64,000 nucleotides of DNA, taken from positions 18,560,554 through 18,624,553 of the forward strand of contig NC_092562.1 of NCBI RefSeq assembly GCF_037975245.1. Reading direction: 5' to 3'. The position numbers were made by a program, and so were the translations under genes. Below are positions 25,172-37,900 of this stretch, piece after piece. The DNA is from Apostichopus japonicus. Taxonomy: Eukaryota > Echinodermata > Holothuroidea > Aspidochirotida > Stichopodidae. Below the pieces are notes generated by a model. The model ran no database searches, was not told where the DNA came from, and was given only the letters and a program-made list of their open reading frames with translations. The stretch's first letter is position 1, and every line of letters starts with the position of its first letter.

Positions 25172-26520
25172 GGTAACGCTATCAAAGGGCTGGATCTTTT
25201 TATTTCTTAATAATATAACGCATAGTAGAAAGGCTTATTAAGAGTTTGGTTACCTGGGAATTTAGACGATGGTTATTGACGTAAACTACGATAATTACGA
25301 TAATTTGCTATAGAAGAAGGTCATTTTTTGTGTGTTTTTATTATATTTTTGGCCTTGGTTTGTTGTATTTGCTTCATCCTTGAACCGTAACGAAATTACG
25401 GTACTCAGGCAACGCGTTTATGACTGTACGGAAGTGTAGAAAGGCCATCATTGTGATTAGTGTCACTGTCGTTTTAATGAGACAAAGATTCTTCAAGTTC
25501 AATTTCTTCATAACATTTATTGTATGAATAATGTCATGTTGAAGTTTGACCATTTGACCTTCGCCCCCCACCCACCCCACACCCACGTCTTTGTCAGCCT
25601 ACTGCCTAGAATATGCCCCTTGAACATCCCTGAACCCAGGCAACTTACAGTGGTGGCCCAGGATGTTTGTGTTTAAGTCTGTTAGCGTCACTGCAGTAAA
25701 GTAAATCAAACCCCTCAATGTCCTAAACTCTTTGAAACAACCCTTACAGCAGGATTTTATCTTTGATTTTTTTTAAAGAGTTTGTCTCTGATTTACATAG
25801 AGCTAAGACAGCCAAGTAGAACCACTCAATTCCCTGTATACTAAATAATTATCCAAACAACATTTTGTTTGATTTCACAGGTTTAAGACGGCCAATTCAA
25901 AAAATATTACTCAACTCCCATTATTAGTTCATCGCTGCTATATGGGGAGGATGCTATACTAGTTGGTCAGTTGAGCCTACAATGGCATGTTAATTCCGTT
26001 GCCATGACAAATGTGGTCATGGTAATATTTAATGTCCCCAAGTAGCTAGTTTCAGGGATGCATCGGTGATAGGGTGACCAAGAGTGGTAGGGGTAAAACG
26101 TGTCAATGTGTGTGTGTCTGTTACATCTGCCATCTAAACGACTTTCTTCAAACTTGGTAGGTAGTAACCAATGAAGGGAACTTGTTTCAAAGGTCAAAGG
26201 ATAAAGGCCAAATTAATTGAAGAGGATTTTGCCCTATATTTCCAAGGGGGAACATTGATTTTACTTGCAACCTTCACAACTAGGTGAGTCAATGTAAACG
26301 GTATAACCATTGCAACAATGTCCTGCAGACGGCTTTACCTTTCTATATTATTGTTGATTTAACCTTGTAAGGTGATTCAGTTGAAATGCTTGCTTCGTTA
26401 TCAATGTTTTCTTCAATATATGCTACATGTTTGTAAAATTTATTATTTTCCTCATGCAGTGGATCAATAAATTGCTCAGTCATATAACTGACAGCGTATT
26501 ATGCATGTATATATATATTT
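25172..26520. other. Intergenic sequence upstream of BRICHOS gene 1
   Basis: No exon recognised. Around 26100-26230 there is an AGGTCAAAGG-containing stretch that resembles the short dispersed repeats near 47.7 and 52.5 kb. The remainder is unassigned. Confidence 0.35.
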
Positions 26521-26524
26521 TTTC

Positions 26525-26965
26525 ACTGTTCTTGATTTTCCAACTCATTACGATTTTCATTTATATATATATATATTCATTTGCCTTTGTCGTTTACCTC
26601 CATTTCATTAACATAAAGTATGTTCAAAGTAACTCTTTCGAGACCCGGCTTTAGGAATCACAAATGATTTTCGAGTTGATTAGCATCATGTTTGATCTCT
26701 AGAGTAAGGCAAAATATGTCACAAAAAACAGAACTAGTATTGTTCGATACAGGTGACAAAGGCCTACAGTGGAATTACGACCTTCCTTACCGGTTTAGAA
26801 CTTCTGGACATACAATCAGCGTACATGGCCTAGTTGGTTAGGGTGTCCACGTACAAAGCGGGAGGCCCGGGTTCGAATCCCGGCGGAGGCTGGAAGTTTT
26901 TTCACTGTTCTTGATTTTCCAACTCATTACGATTTTCATATTCATATATATATATATATATATAA
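26525..26965 (+). mobile_element. tRNA-derived SINE, about 1.1 tandem units
   Basis: The block CACTGTTCTTGATTTTCC occurs at 26525 and again at 26905, about 380 bp apart, each followed by a TA-rich stretch. Between them lies a body ending in a tRNA-like head (26819-26890). The same unit occurs inverted and also in tandem at 60285-60838. Tandem SINE units could come from head-to-tail insertion or unequal exchange. Confidence 0.75.
26819..26890 (+). promoter_or_regulatory. tRNA-like SINE head with A and B boxes
   Basis: About 72 bp with an A box (TGGCCTAGTTGGTTAGGG) and a perfect B box (GGGTTCGAATCCC), matching an internal RNA polymerase III promoter. Acceptor ends (GCGTACA against CGGAGGC) do not pair, so this is not a functional tRNA gene but the promoter of a SINE. 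Confidence 0.75.
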
Positions 26966-27195
26966 TTTGGAGAAATGCTTCAGAAAGCCAGATTTACTAC
27001 TGTGAATAATATTATATGATTAAAAAAATAAAAACCTATATTGGACGACGAATCATCTTAACCGAAATATCCCATTAACGTTTACAGCTAAATAACCTTC
27101 ATGCGCTAGTGAGAAAATATTTAATTTTTTTTTTTAAATAATCGATTGCAACAAATCTTATTTTTGGTACTAATTCAGACAACTGGCAAGCATCC

Positions 27196-27640
27196 ATTTA
27201 TCCCCTACCCGCCCCCCCCCCACACATACATAAGAAATGTATAACCTTGTCGCTGACGTAAGTAAATGACAAAAGAACGGATCTCTTTTACCGTTTATTT
27301 TCAAAATTTTACAGGGGTAGTTAAACTTTTCGTGACGCAAGGTCAGTACCTGGGACCTAAAACAAAAAGTTATCGTAAATCTAATAATAGCCGAGTTAGT
27401 ATAAAAAAAGATTAAATTTAATGCCTTACTGCTTTTAAGCAATTTATAACCTTGTCACTGACGTAGGTTATTGACAAAAGAACGGATCTCTTTTACCGTT
27501 TATTTTTAATATTTTACAGGGGTAGTTTAACTTTTCGTGACGCAAAGTTAGTACCTGGGACCCAAAACAAAAAGTTATCGAAAATCTAATAATAGCCGAG
27601 ATGGTATTAAAAAAAAAAGTTAAAACAATTTCCTATACCG
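27196..27640 (-). promoter_or_regulatory. Tandem promoter-like relics related to the BRICHOS promoters
   Basis: Two tandem units about 205 bp apart (from 27240 and 27447) share the blocks CTGACGTARGT, GACAAAAGAACGGATCTC and GTGACGCAA. They are related to the gene 2 promoter region at 39463-39620, including GTACCTGRGACC. In the first unit the CRE-like TGACGTA (27254-27260) lies 49 bp from a TATA-like GGGGATAAA (27205-27197, minus strand), the same spacing as in both BRICHOS genes. No first exon follows within 150 bp. These look like remnants of further duplicated gene copies. Confidence 0.5.
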
Positions 27641-28940
27641 TTCAATGCTACGTATTCCATGCTAGAATACGAACGAGTATGGACTCACAATAAACACACG
27701 TCTGTTTAAAACATATATATCTCATTTATCCACAGTGGTACGAAATAAGCATGTTTAATGACATATGCATGTTATTGAAGCCTTGTAATCAAAGTACGAG
27801 TAACCAGATGGTTGTAACTTCAAGTACGCGTAACCATAAGCCGCCGCACACAATATAAGACAGAGCCCGACGCAACTCAATTCGACCCGGTCGTAAAATA
27901 TTTAGTCGTGATGACTTATAGTATAGAATATTGGTGCCATACCACAATTATAGTAGTGTACGTCCGCCTGAATATAGTCCTAAATTGACATACTGTAGTT
28001 ACTTCTTAAATTGAGGGCACTTTCTGATTCATCATCATTGTTTTTAATGCTTGGATGTTGAAGAGGATGAACAAACTACTGATGGTCTTAAAATCTGGAG
28101 GATTGAAGGTGATGTATCGCATTTTAGGAAATCCTGGGTGATAGAAGCGAGAGCTGTCAGATGGGTTGGGGCAACTTTGCTAACCGTTGACCTCTTCTGG
28201 CTCAAGATCTGAACGGTCATCATGGTTGCAAAAATTGTATGTGTTGTAAAAGCCGAAGCTATCAGCTATCATATGGTGAGTTGAAAACTCTGATCTATGC
28301 TCTAGCGGCCTAGTCGGAAAGTGATGAATTTGCGTCGGTTTGTGATCAGTCGTATAGTGTACGGTGGGCCGTTTAAGATGATAACACAAGTACTGTGACT
28401 TGCATTGACAGCAATATATCACGTTGCACCTTGTACAAATTATGATGCCAAAATGCCATATTAAACTGATGTCATAATTCTAATTTTAACTTTCGTCTCG
28501 ATTGACTGAACATTAAAAGCTACCTCGGTACCGCATTCGTATTTTTTTCACTAACTTTTAAGTCATTGTGTGGCTAATACCACGGCTTGAAGTTTTTTTT
28601 ATAGCGTTATTAACGATGATAAGTTCAGGTTGCTTAATTGTACACAGGCAAGAATACCTGTGGGATTCTTGGTTGGCGATGATATTTAAGATGTTGTGTA
28701 AAGTACAACTTGGGTGGATTTTGTAACCTATCGTGACCCCACTGCATCAGAAAAACATGACCTAAGCTAAAATCAAATATTAATAGAATAAAATAAACTT
28801 CGATAGGCTACAAATGAAAAAAGTGTCCAGTGTGGCTTTGAAGGAAGACAAAGCTCTTAAAAGTGTGTTGCCACATATTTGCAGAGGTAACATATTTATA
28901 ATGGGAGTTGGATATTTTTGATTGACGTGGCTACTTTAAC
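27641..28940. other. Unassigned intergenic sequence
   Basis: No gene or mobile element recognised; only short open frames without domains. Confidence 0.4.
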
Positions 28941-28949
28941 TTTTACCAC

Positions 28950-29770
28950 AATCAGACAAAAATCCTGCTTTATGTGTAATTCTTGTAGAGTAAGATATTG
29001 AGTGTTTTCACTTGGTTACTTAAACAAAAGCATAAATCCTGAATCAAACATAAATGTTATTGCAGGATTCATGCTTCAATTCTTATACGAGAAGTGTGAT
29101 TGTTTGATTTGGCTGAATTAATCTCTAAGAAAATCAAACACCAAATCCCGGTTTTACTGTGTTATTCTTTAAGTAGGATATTGAGTGGTATGAAAAGGCT
29201 GCGTTAACTCTATCAGAGATACAAAACGACTGCGAAGCGACTATTGATATTGTGAGAGCAGAACGAATATATCCCAAAAGACACAATAGGTTTTCACAGC
29301 CGATTCACACAGAGATTACAGTAACTACTGAAAATCTTAAAGATTTGTACCACAGTAAATACTGGATCGTGCTGACAAATATGTGTAATCCCAATAAATT
29401 CCAACAACTGGATTTGTTGGAACGACACATTTCCTCAGTTCTAACTGCAATCCTTGAGCACATGCTACAGAATTATAGCACGATCCAGTTTTTACTGTGG
29501 TACAAAACTGTAAGATTTACAGTAGTAACTGTGTAATTCTCTATGTGTATCGTGTGGTGTTCAACTTTTCAGACAGGTCTTTGAGTTTGTACGATGAGTC
29601 CCTCCTCAGTAAAGGTGTGAAGGCTGGTTTAACGGTCAAAGAACCAAACATAAGTCCTACTGCAGGTTTCCATTTTCAGTTCTAGGAGCGGGAGAGTATG
29701 GAAATCAACAAGAAAAAATCCTGCTTCGTGCGTATACTAAGAGCAGGATATTGAGTGGTTTATACTTTTA
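28950..29770. repeat. Degenerate repeats with an internal foldback
   Basis: The phrase GATATTGAGTG recurs near 28995, 29177 and 29747, usually after AATCCTGCTT or similar. Inside lies an imperfect inverted repeat: 29318-29372 against 29478-29534, roughly nine in ten bases matching, with a smaller hairpin (TTCCAACAACTGGATTTGTTGGAA) at its centre. The 94-aa open frame across it is a by-product. Probably an old foldback-type element. Confidence 0.55.
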
Positions 29771-31970
29771 CCCTGTTATGGCCTGGGTGAATGGGTATGC
29801 CAAGGGGGAGTAGGTGAAGGGCTTGTGGGTTACTCATGTTTAAACTTCAACATTCATACAAAAGACATTATTCCTCACAAAATTGAATTTAATAGAAGAC
29901 TCATCAAGTGTCCGAAGAATTACTTGAAAGGTCAGAAACATGCACAATCGGGACCAATATTGGTGACCCGTAAAATGTATACGTCCCATTGAGACTGCAG
30001 CTGTGTACGCTATTATAGTGTTGACCATTTCCGATAAGCGGTGAATATGATGTCCCTTCTACACTTCCCTAAATACATGAACACGTTGGTTCAGCATTCG
30101 TTTGTTTCATTAATGGGCAAAATATGAATAAAAAAGTTGAGGAGAAGTTTGCTGGGAGACGAGAACAGCAGGACCTAACACTTTGACTACTTCTGAATTT
30201 GATATTTTGGAATTTCTCACCTTGTTACAAACTACATCAAAGCTGATTATTCAAGAATATTTATAATAATTTAACATAGTCATGACCGAATTTCCAAAAC
30301 GTCAACAGCTGAAGTTATATTCGATGCAGAAGAAATTTAAAGACTTAAATTTCTGAGTGGTTTTGTCGTTTTATATATTCTTTTTGTTTTCTTTTTTATG
30401 ATTATTGTTGTTGTTTCTTTGTCCTTAGTTTGCCTGCAAAACCGACACTTGCCTTGAATAGGCTATCACTAACTGAACTCATGCAGGCTGCAGACGGAAG
30501 AAACTAACGTATGCAACACAGATCGGGAGCCTTTTCTACGTCAGTGGCCTCTGTATGGGATCTTGTTCTGTCCTTGTAAATCAACCAGAGGTGGTTGTGT
30601 GTATTGGGGGAAGGGGGTGTTACCTGCAACTGTAAATGGACAGGGGTGGGGCAATCAAAGATAGGATCTTGACCCGAGTGACAACATCTGAAGATTAGAA
30701 CGATACATTGCGACGGAGGTGAGGTATACTGCCATTGACCAGGAGTGCAAGAGCCGACAAGGGGCAAGCCTCTCTTGAGGACCCTAGGGATATTTATTGT
30801 TCTCTCCTAGTGATTTCCAAGCACAATTATATACATATATATATATGTGTTAAAAGGAGGTATTACTCTGAAATGACTTTTGTTCACCAATCAGAGCTGT
30901 GGTCATTCCTCAGGCTCAGGATCTGCTTGGAATTCTTTGATGGGGGCTTCTTCACTATCACAACATTTAGGAAATTGTGAAATGTGAAAAAAAAGTGTGG
31001 CTTGAGTATACACGGGAATTTTTAGCATATTTTATTACAAAGGGTGAATGGAATCGTGCGCAATGTGAACAGATAAAACTGTAGCTTAGATGCAAACTCA
31101 AGAAAGACATGTATAACAACAAATTTCAATGAAAATGTTTTTTTGGGGGGGAGGGGGAATGTATTACTTTAAGTAAAACCCACCACCTCTTACTATTATC
31201 AATTTCATGTTAGACCTAAACCCGCTCAATATTATCACTGATTAGGTCTTAAAGTTTCAAAATTGGGACAAACTATTTAAAATCAAAATAAAAGCATTTC
31301 GAAATGCGTAACTTACCATAAAACTGTGGTTAAAGGGTACACGAGTGCAAGACTTTGTGAGTCTTTTGTGATATTTGTGATTGATTGATGATCTAAAGTT
31401 AACTTGAGCGAACATTAATTTTTTGAAAATCCAAAACGCAAGAACTACAATAACTCATTGTTGAAGAACGTATAGTTCACAATGTGCTCCTTCTGAATAT
31501 AAGATGTGCACGGTCGAAAATTTTATGTAAGAGATGGTAAAACTAAAAGATTCCCTTTACCAATTTTTATTGAGGCTTTTCTTCTTTACATTTCACAGCC
31601 TAACATAATAGTTTTAAGACTTAAAACAACACCTCTTTCATTGCTATACACTGTATATGCTAGGCGTAATAGAGTCACTCTAGCAGAGGACATGTTCATA
31701 TATGTCCTCATATGAAAATAAAAACAGAAAGAGAATGAAGTAAATGTATCATATTCCATCTTATTAGTTACCACCGTTTCAAGATGTATGAATTATCATA
31801 TGTGTTAATCTTATGTGAGTCGAAATTCAAGTTTTAGAAATGTTGGCTGGTTAGGTGACAAGAAATACAAAATGTTCCTTTAAAGTAGCTAATGTGAGTA
31901 ATTTATCTTAACCACTCTTAAATGCTGATATAACTTATTTAATCGAAATATATCTGGATGTTTTAGTCGC
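29771..31970. other. Intergenic sequence between the repeats and BRICHOS gene 2
   Basis: No supported gene. A G-rich block lies at 31144-31157. Open frames are short and unsupported. Confidence 0.4.
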
Positions 31971-31974
31971 GAGA

Positions 31975-34900
31975 CTAACGACCGAACGAAATGCTAATAC
32001 AGATTTTGATCCGTATTCTAAAGTGCATTTTTCGTTTCACCAATCCGCTCTCTTGTGGTGTCAACCAATACGAATCGCCGTTGGAACACTGGCTTGACAC
32101 AGCAGGGCTGTTAGTCAACTTGATGTAACCCGCAGGGATGAGATCTGATTGGCTAAAGACGATGACGTCAACGGTTTCATCAACTGGCACCTACAGGAGA
32201 CATAGAGAACACGTTAAATGTCGTTGAGAATTAATCATCAGAAAAATACATAAAAATCGAAGTACATCCCTGGTGGAAATTCCAGTTGAACTGGGTTCAA
32301 CTGGAATTTTCTATACGGAAATTGACCCAAATTTGAACTAGGTTGAAATGGGTGAACTGGGGTTCCCAACTGGTTCAACTATGTTTTACTGGGTCCAACT
32401 GGTTCAACTATGTTTTACTGGGTCCAACTGGTTCAACTATGTTTTACTGGGTCCAACAGGTTCAAATATGTTTACTGGGTCCAGCTGGTTCAACTATGTT
32501 TTACTGGGTCCAACTGGTTGAACTATGTTTTACTGGGTCAACTATGTTTTGCTGGGTCCAACTGGGTCAACAATCTACACAATATAACACCACATTATAA
32601 GAAGTTTTCATTCTTTTACAGTAGACCTACTGTATGTAAGGGTGTTAGCCACTGAAAATAAATGTTTGTTCTTGATCAGAGAACTCTGGGTTTGGTGTGA
32701 TGACCAAACACAGAGCAAGACACATCAAAAAAATGGAGAATTCAACTGGATTGGATCAAAAGAAATTATAATTATGAATAACAAACAATGTACAGCTGAT
32801 CTGGGCCCAGTCAAAGAATTAAATGAAACAACTTACAGTCGTGAGGTGCGCACCCAAAATATAAAGAAATACGCTTAATTTAAAGTCTGTTCTGGTGAGT
32901 TGGCCTGCTGGTGACATCAAGTATTCTACGACCTCAGATCTTCCACGACATCATATATACTACGACATCAGTATAGTTGAACCCAATAAATGGTATTATG
33001 AATGTCCGATCCCAACAAAATAGTATCCTTTAATTTATATGAAATATTGTTCCAGGGTATCCTTACAGTAAAATATTGTCAATATCCTTTGTAGTAAAAT
33101 AATGTCCTTTATACTGTAAGTGATGGTGTCATGGAATATCCTTTATTGTAAAGTAATATCCTTTATAGTAAATAATATCCTTTATAATAAATAGTGGTCC
33201 AGACTGTCAGTTGAATATCACAACTTCCATAAAAAGTAAGGTCTACAGTAACTTGAACTATGTAAATTAAGGTTTAAAACAAACTGTTCTGCTTTTAAAC
33301 TATCTTTCTCTTCTTTTACAACTGCCTTGCTCAGATACTCATAGCCAACTGCCTAACTCCCTATGTTCAGTGTAGGGCATCTTCACATTTGTAGCATATA
33401 TGTGTATGCTGTACACTTCACTAATGACTTTTGCAAAGCAAAATATGTTGTAATGCCAATAGGACACCTCATGTTTGGAACAACAGTCAAGGCAATTGCG
33501 TAAATTTTGAAATTGCTATTATGTTTGCTAAAATCATGCGGCTAAATATAGGTGTTAACTTGAGTATAACTAGGTTAGGCCCCTATAAGCTAGGCAACTA
33601 TAACGTTAGGATATGTCTAACGTTAGTAAATGTAGCATGTGGTATACCTAGTAGGGAACCGGTTTGTTAGGCCTAGCCTATACTATAGTCCTAGGCCACT
33701 ATATGTAAAGTTTCTGTTCAATTCAAATATTTATGATAAAGAGCACGTTTACAATCAATTATAATGTTACAAGTATGTGTCAATAATATAAAGATACTGC
33801 AAGATCACAAAGGAGGGAACTTAGCCGCGGTAATAATTTGAAATTGTTGGAAAAATCGGTTACAAATGCGATTATTCTGCGAAGCTTCTGTTGGCGTATG
33901 TGGTTTGCGGATTCGGAATTTATAAATTTAGCGCTAACGCAAGACAAATGTCGAAGTTCAAATTTAGTCGGATCATACTATTTTGCACTAGGAAGGCATT
34001 TTGCCTACCAATTATTCATATCAACGAACAAAGTATAACATAATTTTTTTCAAATTTATTATATAGTAAATATTTCATATTTTTAATCATTGCGGTACAA
34101 AAATGTAATCGTTTAATCATAACTGTGATAAATATGACAAAGATTTATTTTACACCCCTCATAAGTTGGCTAATTTAGCATTTTCAATATATTACGATAC
34201 GGTTACTGCTTACGACTTACATTATAATATTCTCGATAATTACGCCTAAAATAAAAGCAGTCAACATAGTCCAAACCCAGTTGGGCCAGTGTGAAACCTA
34301 GTTCAACCCCAACAGGGCAAGTTCACCAGTAAACATAGTTCAAACCCAGTTGGGCTTGTGCAAACCAGTGAATAAAACCTAGTTAAACCCCAGCTGGGTC
34401 AGTTCATCAGCCAATAGTCCAAACCCAGTTGGGCCAGTGCAAAACCAATGAAACCTAGTTCAACCCCAACAGGGCAAGTTCACCAGTCAACATAGTTCAA
34501 ACCCAGTTGGGCTAGTGCAAAAACCAGTGAAACCTAGTTGAAGCCCAACTGGATCAGTTCAAACATAGTTCAAACTCAGTTGGGCCTGAACAAACCCAGT
34601 TGAACATTGTGTAAACCCTGTTGAAACTAGCTTATGTACAGCATAGCCCAGTTGTAACCCAGTAAGACCCAGTTAAACACAGTTATAAACAAGTTAAACA
34701 TAGTAGGCCCTAGTAGAACCTAGTTGGTTTTTTTAATGGGTTCTACTGGAATTTCTACCAGGGATTGTTTAAACACATTCTTAGATATACGCGTCACACT
34801 TGGCCGAAAGGAATTGTTTTTTTCATTTTGATGCGATTGGTTGAAGATATAAGCGTATTTTGTCGCAAATTTCTGATAACGTTATGCTTCTGTTCTTTTC

Positions 34901-37900
34901 TCTCTGCTTTGCTACGTTGTTTCACTCACCAGGTCTGATCCGGGTTGTATTTCTTGGAAGTAGAAGGGAGGAACGTTATCCATATCTTCCATTCCCATGT
35001 CAGGAATTTCTTGCAATCGGGTAAAGTAGCAGGTCGAAGAAGTCTGGTTTTTAATCATCACAATTTCCTGAAATATAAAATAATTCATAAAATGTCATTT
35101 AAAGTATGAAGCAGATGGGTGACGAGTAAATACAATAAAATGCACTTTCAATTGGTGCTGAGTAAATAGTATGATAGCCTGTTATCGCCGTACAGAAAAT
35201 GGAACTTTCTTATTATATATGGCTGGTTTACCAAAATTCAATAACCATCCGCTTAGAAGAGGTTTGAGCATGTGCATCCGGTACGAAGAGTACAAGATTC
35301 AACACACTAAGAAGTACAATCATTATTTCTGTCAGCGTCCTCCCTGCCCCCCCCCCCAAAAAAAAATCATCCCACCCTATATACCCCTAAATAACGAAAT
35401 TAACCATGTTCTGCTGTCAAATAATTCGCCTCTTCTGTTATAATATGTTGAAGTATGGCTTGTCCATTTCTCCCCATCCGAGCTTCAGTTATTGCTTTGG
35501 GGAGGTTGGAAGGGTAGAGTGTTGTTTTAAGACCAAGGTAAACTTGCTCTTCATAAATGGGCTTACCCTTCCATGATCAAAGATGGCCACAAAACCATCG
35601 CCGATACTTTTAATGGTGAGAACGTCACCCTCGGCCGTCATGACTTCGTGATGTTGCACGCCATCACCAATCTCGTAGGATACACTCTACAAAGAATTAA
35701 ATTCACCATTTGACAACTATCTGTATAATGTTGCGTTGAAGTAGTTTTTAGGAATCAAATGACTAAAATCGAATCATCATAACTACTGTGACATTTACAA
35801 CTAACAAAATTAGTCTTCCAGGGTAGAAATATCCAAGTTTAAAAGTTCCTTAAGCCATGTTTGTCCATTACGTGAATAAACTTTGTTTGTATTTCTGCGA
35901 TAAAAACGCGAAAATAGTTTTAAACATGTTCTCAGTCGTGTGGTATGCAAATGTATTGAAGGATTAACACTTTTGCTTCTTAGTACTTTTACATTAGATC
36001 TGTTAATTACTTTAGAACGACTTATTGCACAAAAAGCAATGATAGTAACCTGTTATAACTCATTTAATTTCAGGTTTTATTTATTGAGCAACGAATCCTT
36101 AAAGATTTCAGATCCATTATGATATAAGTAGCTGAATAACTTGCAGCTTACATGAAGCGGCCGAATTTTCCAGGTCCGCATAACAATTCAAATATCAATG
36201 GGAAACTATTAGACTTGTGATCTTAAGTAACAGACAAACTCGTCTCATCTAAACTGCACTCATCTAAACTGCATCATTATATCGCCTGGAAGGGTAATTA
36301 TCTTACGTAGCTAAACAGCCTCTTGTTCATATGGGAAAAGCCGAATTGCTTACAACTCACACTTCACGTCGAATGGCTATCCAATTTAAAGTGTAAGCTC
36401 GCGTTGGGTTTGTTCTCTTACAATTTCTGGTGTGTTCCTGGTATGAACTGGAAATAATTATTCAGTGCCCACTAAAACTATAAGATAACATCAACTATAT
36501 GACAACCATTATCGCTTCAGCTTGTACTTACCCGAGTAATGACGATCGGATCTTTCGCTTCGACTTCGCTTGATAAGTTGTTTACAATCGTTGCTTCTGG
36601 GGCTGACAACAACATGAAAAGTACACCAAAGAATCCTACCAGGATGGTCACAACAATGACTGATATGGCCACCACGTACAGCGTGGTCTTATCCTTACCC
36701 TATCGGATCAAGAAATATTAGATCAAATTAACAGTTCAGATGGGAAAAAGTTAGTATTTGACAAAGTGACTAACGGAGATATGAAATATTGACAAGCCCT
36801 GCAGAAGATTTCTTGAGTATTGCAATATTGTAGTGCGAGTCACAAGTCATAGAAAGTTGCATAATGTATGACGTAATATCAGTTTACCCGTTTCCAACCC
36901 GGCAAAATGCAGGGAAAGACATCAAAGAAACATATTTTAAAAGCACATATAAAACTGCTAACTTCATTTCGTTAGCAAACCCACCACGATTAATTTCTCC
37001 ACTGGCGTTTGCAACGTTTAAAATATAACATCTCCCAAATAAAGTACAGTTTTTTATAGCTGTTGGCGTCGTTGCTCAAGAATTATGGATCGCCAAAAGG
37101 GTAAATGCTGTCGAAGATGACAGCTATCTTGATTAAGATGACCACTTTCTTGATGATAGAGAGAACTATTTCGTGTGTGACGGCTATTACTCTCACGACT
37201 ATGTCCATTTATTTGATGATGACGACAACCTTTTGGAAAATGTTGGCCACAGTGTCATCACTTAGATAATTGTTAACTTGAACTCAAATTTCCAGATAAT
37301 AGTATGCAATTCGAATACTGTGCAAATGTAAGGTACATTCACGTTTGAAAATTTGGAAACTGAGTCTAATGTATTTTCGAATGAATATGAATTGATATAA
37401 ATTAATAGTATCGATGTTAATTTACTTTCAAATCGCAGAATGCGAGTTGTGAAATATTGAGGCAATATCACTTGTATGCTTTAGGTATAAGGTTACGAGT
37501 AACTATATTCAATAATGTCTCAAAATCGAACGAAGAATTGAAGATGTTTCAATGAATGAAATATTGTTGGTAATAAACAATGTAATATTTCTGTCTGGTT
37601 AGAATTATGTTATATTTCATAAACAGACCGTTAAAAGTAAAAAGGTATCAATTGATCATGTTAATCATACGAATTTCAATTAATTCATGCATTTGTCCAT
37701 TCACTGGGGTGCAGAACGTAGGACAAATAAAAAAGGATACATCTTCACAATTGATTAAATATAACACTAAGAGCACATGGCCACGATGCAGGATACACGA
37801 TCATTTAAGACAAGTTCCGTCAAAATACTGGTTACTGAGCCGATGAATACCTTTGCACCAGAGAGTTTCGAGTTTGTATACACATGGTCGTAAAGATCAG

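Larger units (their letters stand above)
32268..34763. mobile_element. 2.5-kb terminal-inverted-repeat element in intron 4 of BRICHOS gene 2
   Basis: The ends are inverted repeats with 22 of 24 bases matching: CCCTGGTGGAAATTCCAGTT plus GAAC at the left and its counterpart at 34740-34763. The element makes up about nine tenths of the 2.7-kb intron. Inside each end is a minisatellite (32372-32568 and 34263-34690), with related GTTCAACTATGT / ACATAGTTCAAAC words in opposite orientation, so the arms are broadly foldback. No transposase frame is visible. An AT dinucleotide lies outside both ends, too short to establish a target duplication. Confidence 0.7.

Noticed and set aside
26819-26890. Functional tRNA gene
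   Set aside because: The A and B boxes are good, but the acceptor strands do not pair and the sequence is continuous with a repeated SINE body present elsewhere; the same applies to 60572-60643 and 49396-49460.
29252-29536. 94-aa plus-strand gene
   Set aside because: The frame spans an inverted repeat and contains both arms; no homology or splice support.
32343-32655. Two overlapping repeat proteins of 85 and 81 aa
   Set aside because: They are two reading frames of the 29-bp minisatellite, whose length is not a multiple of three.
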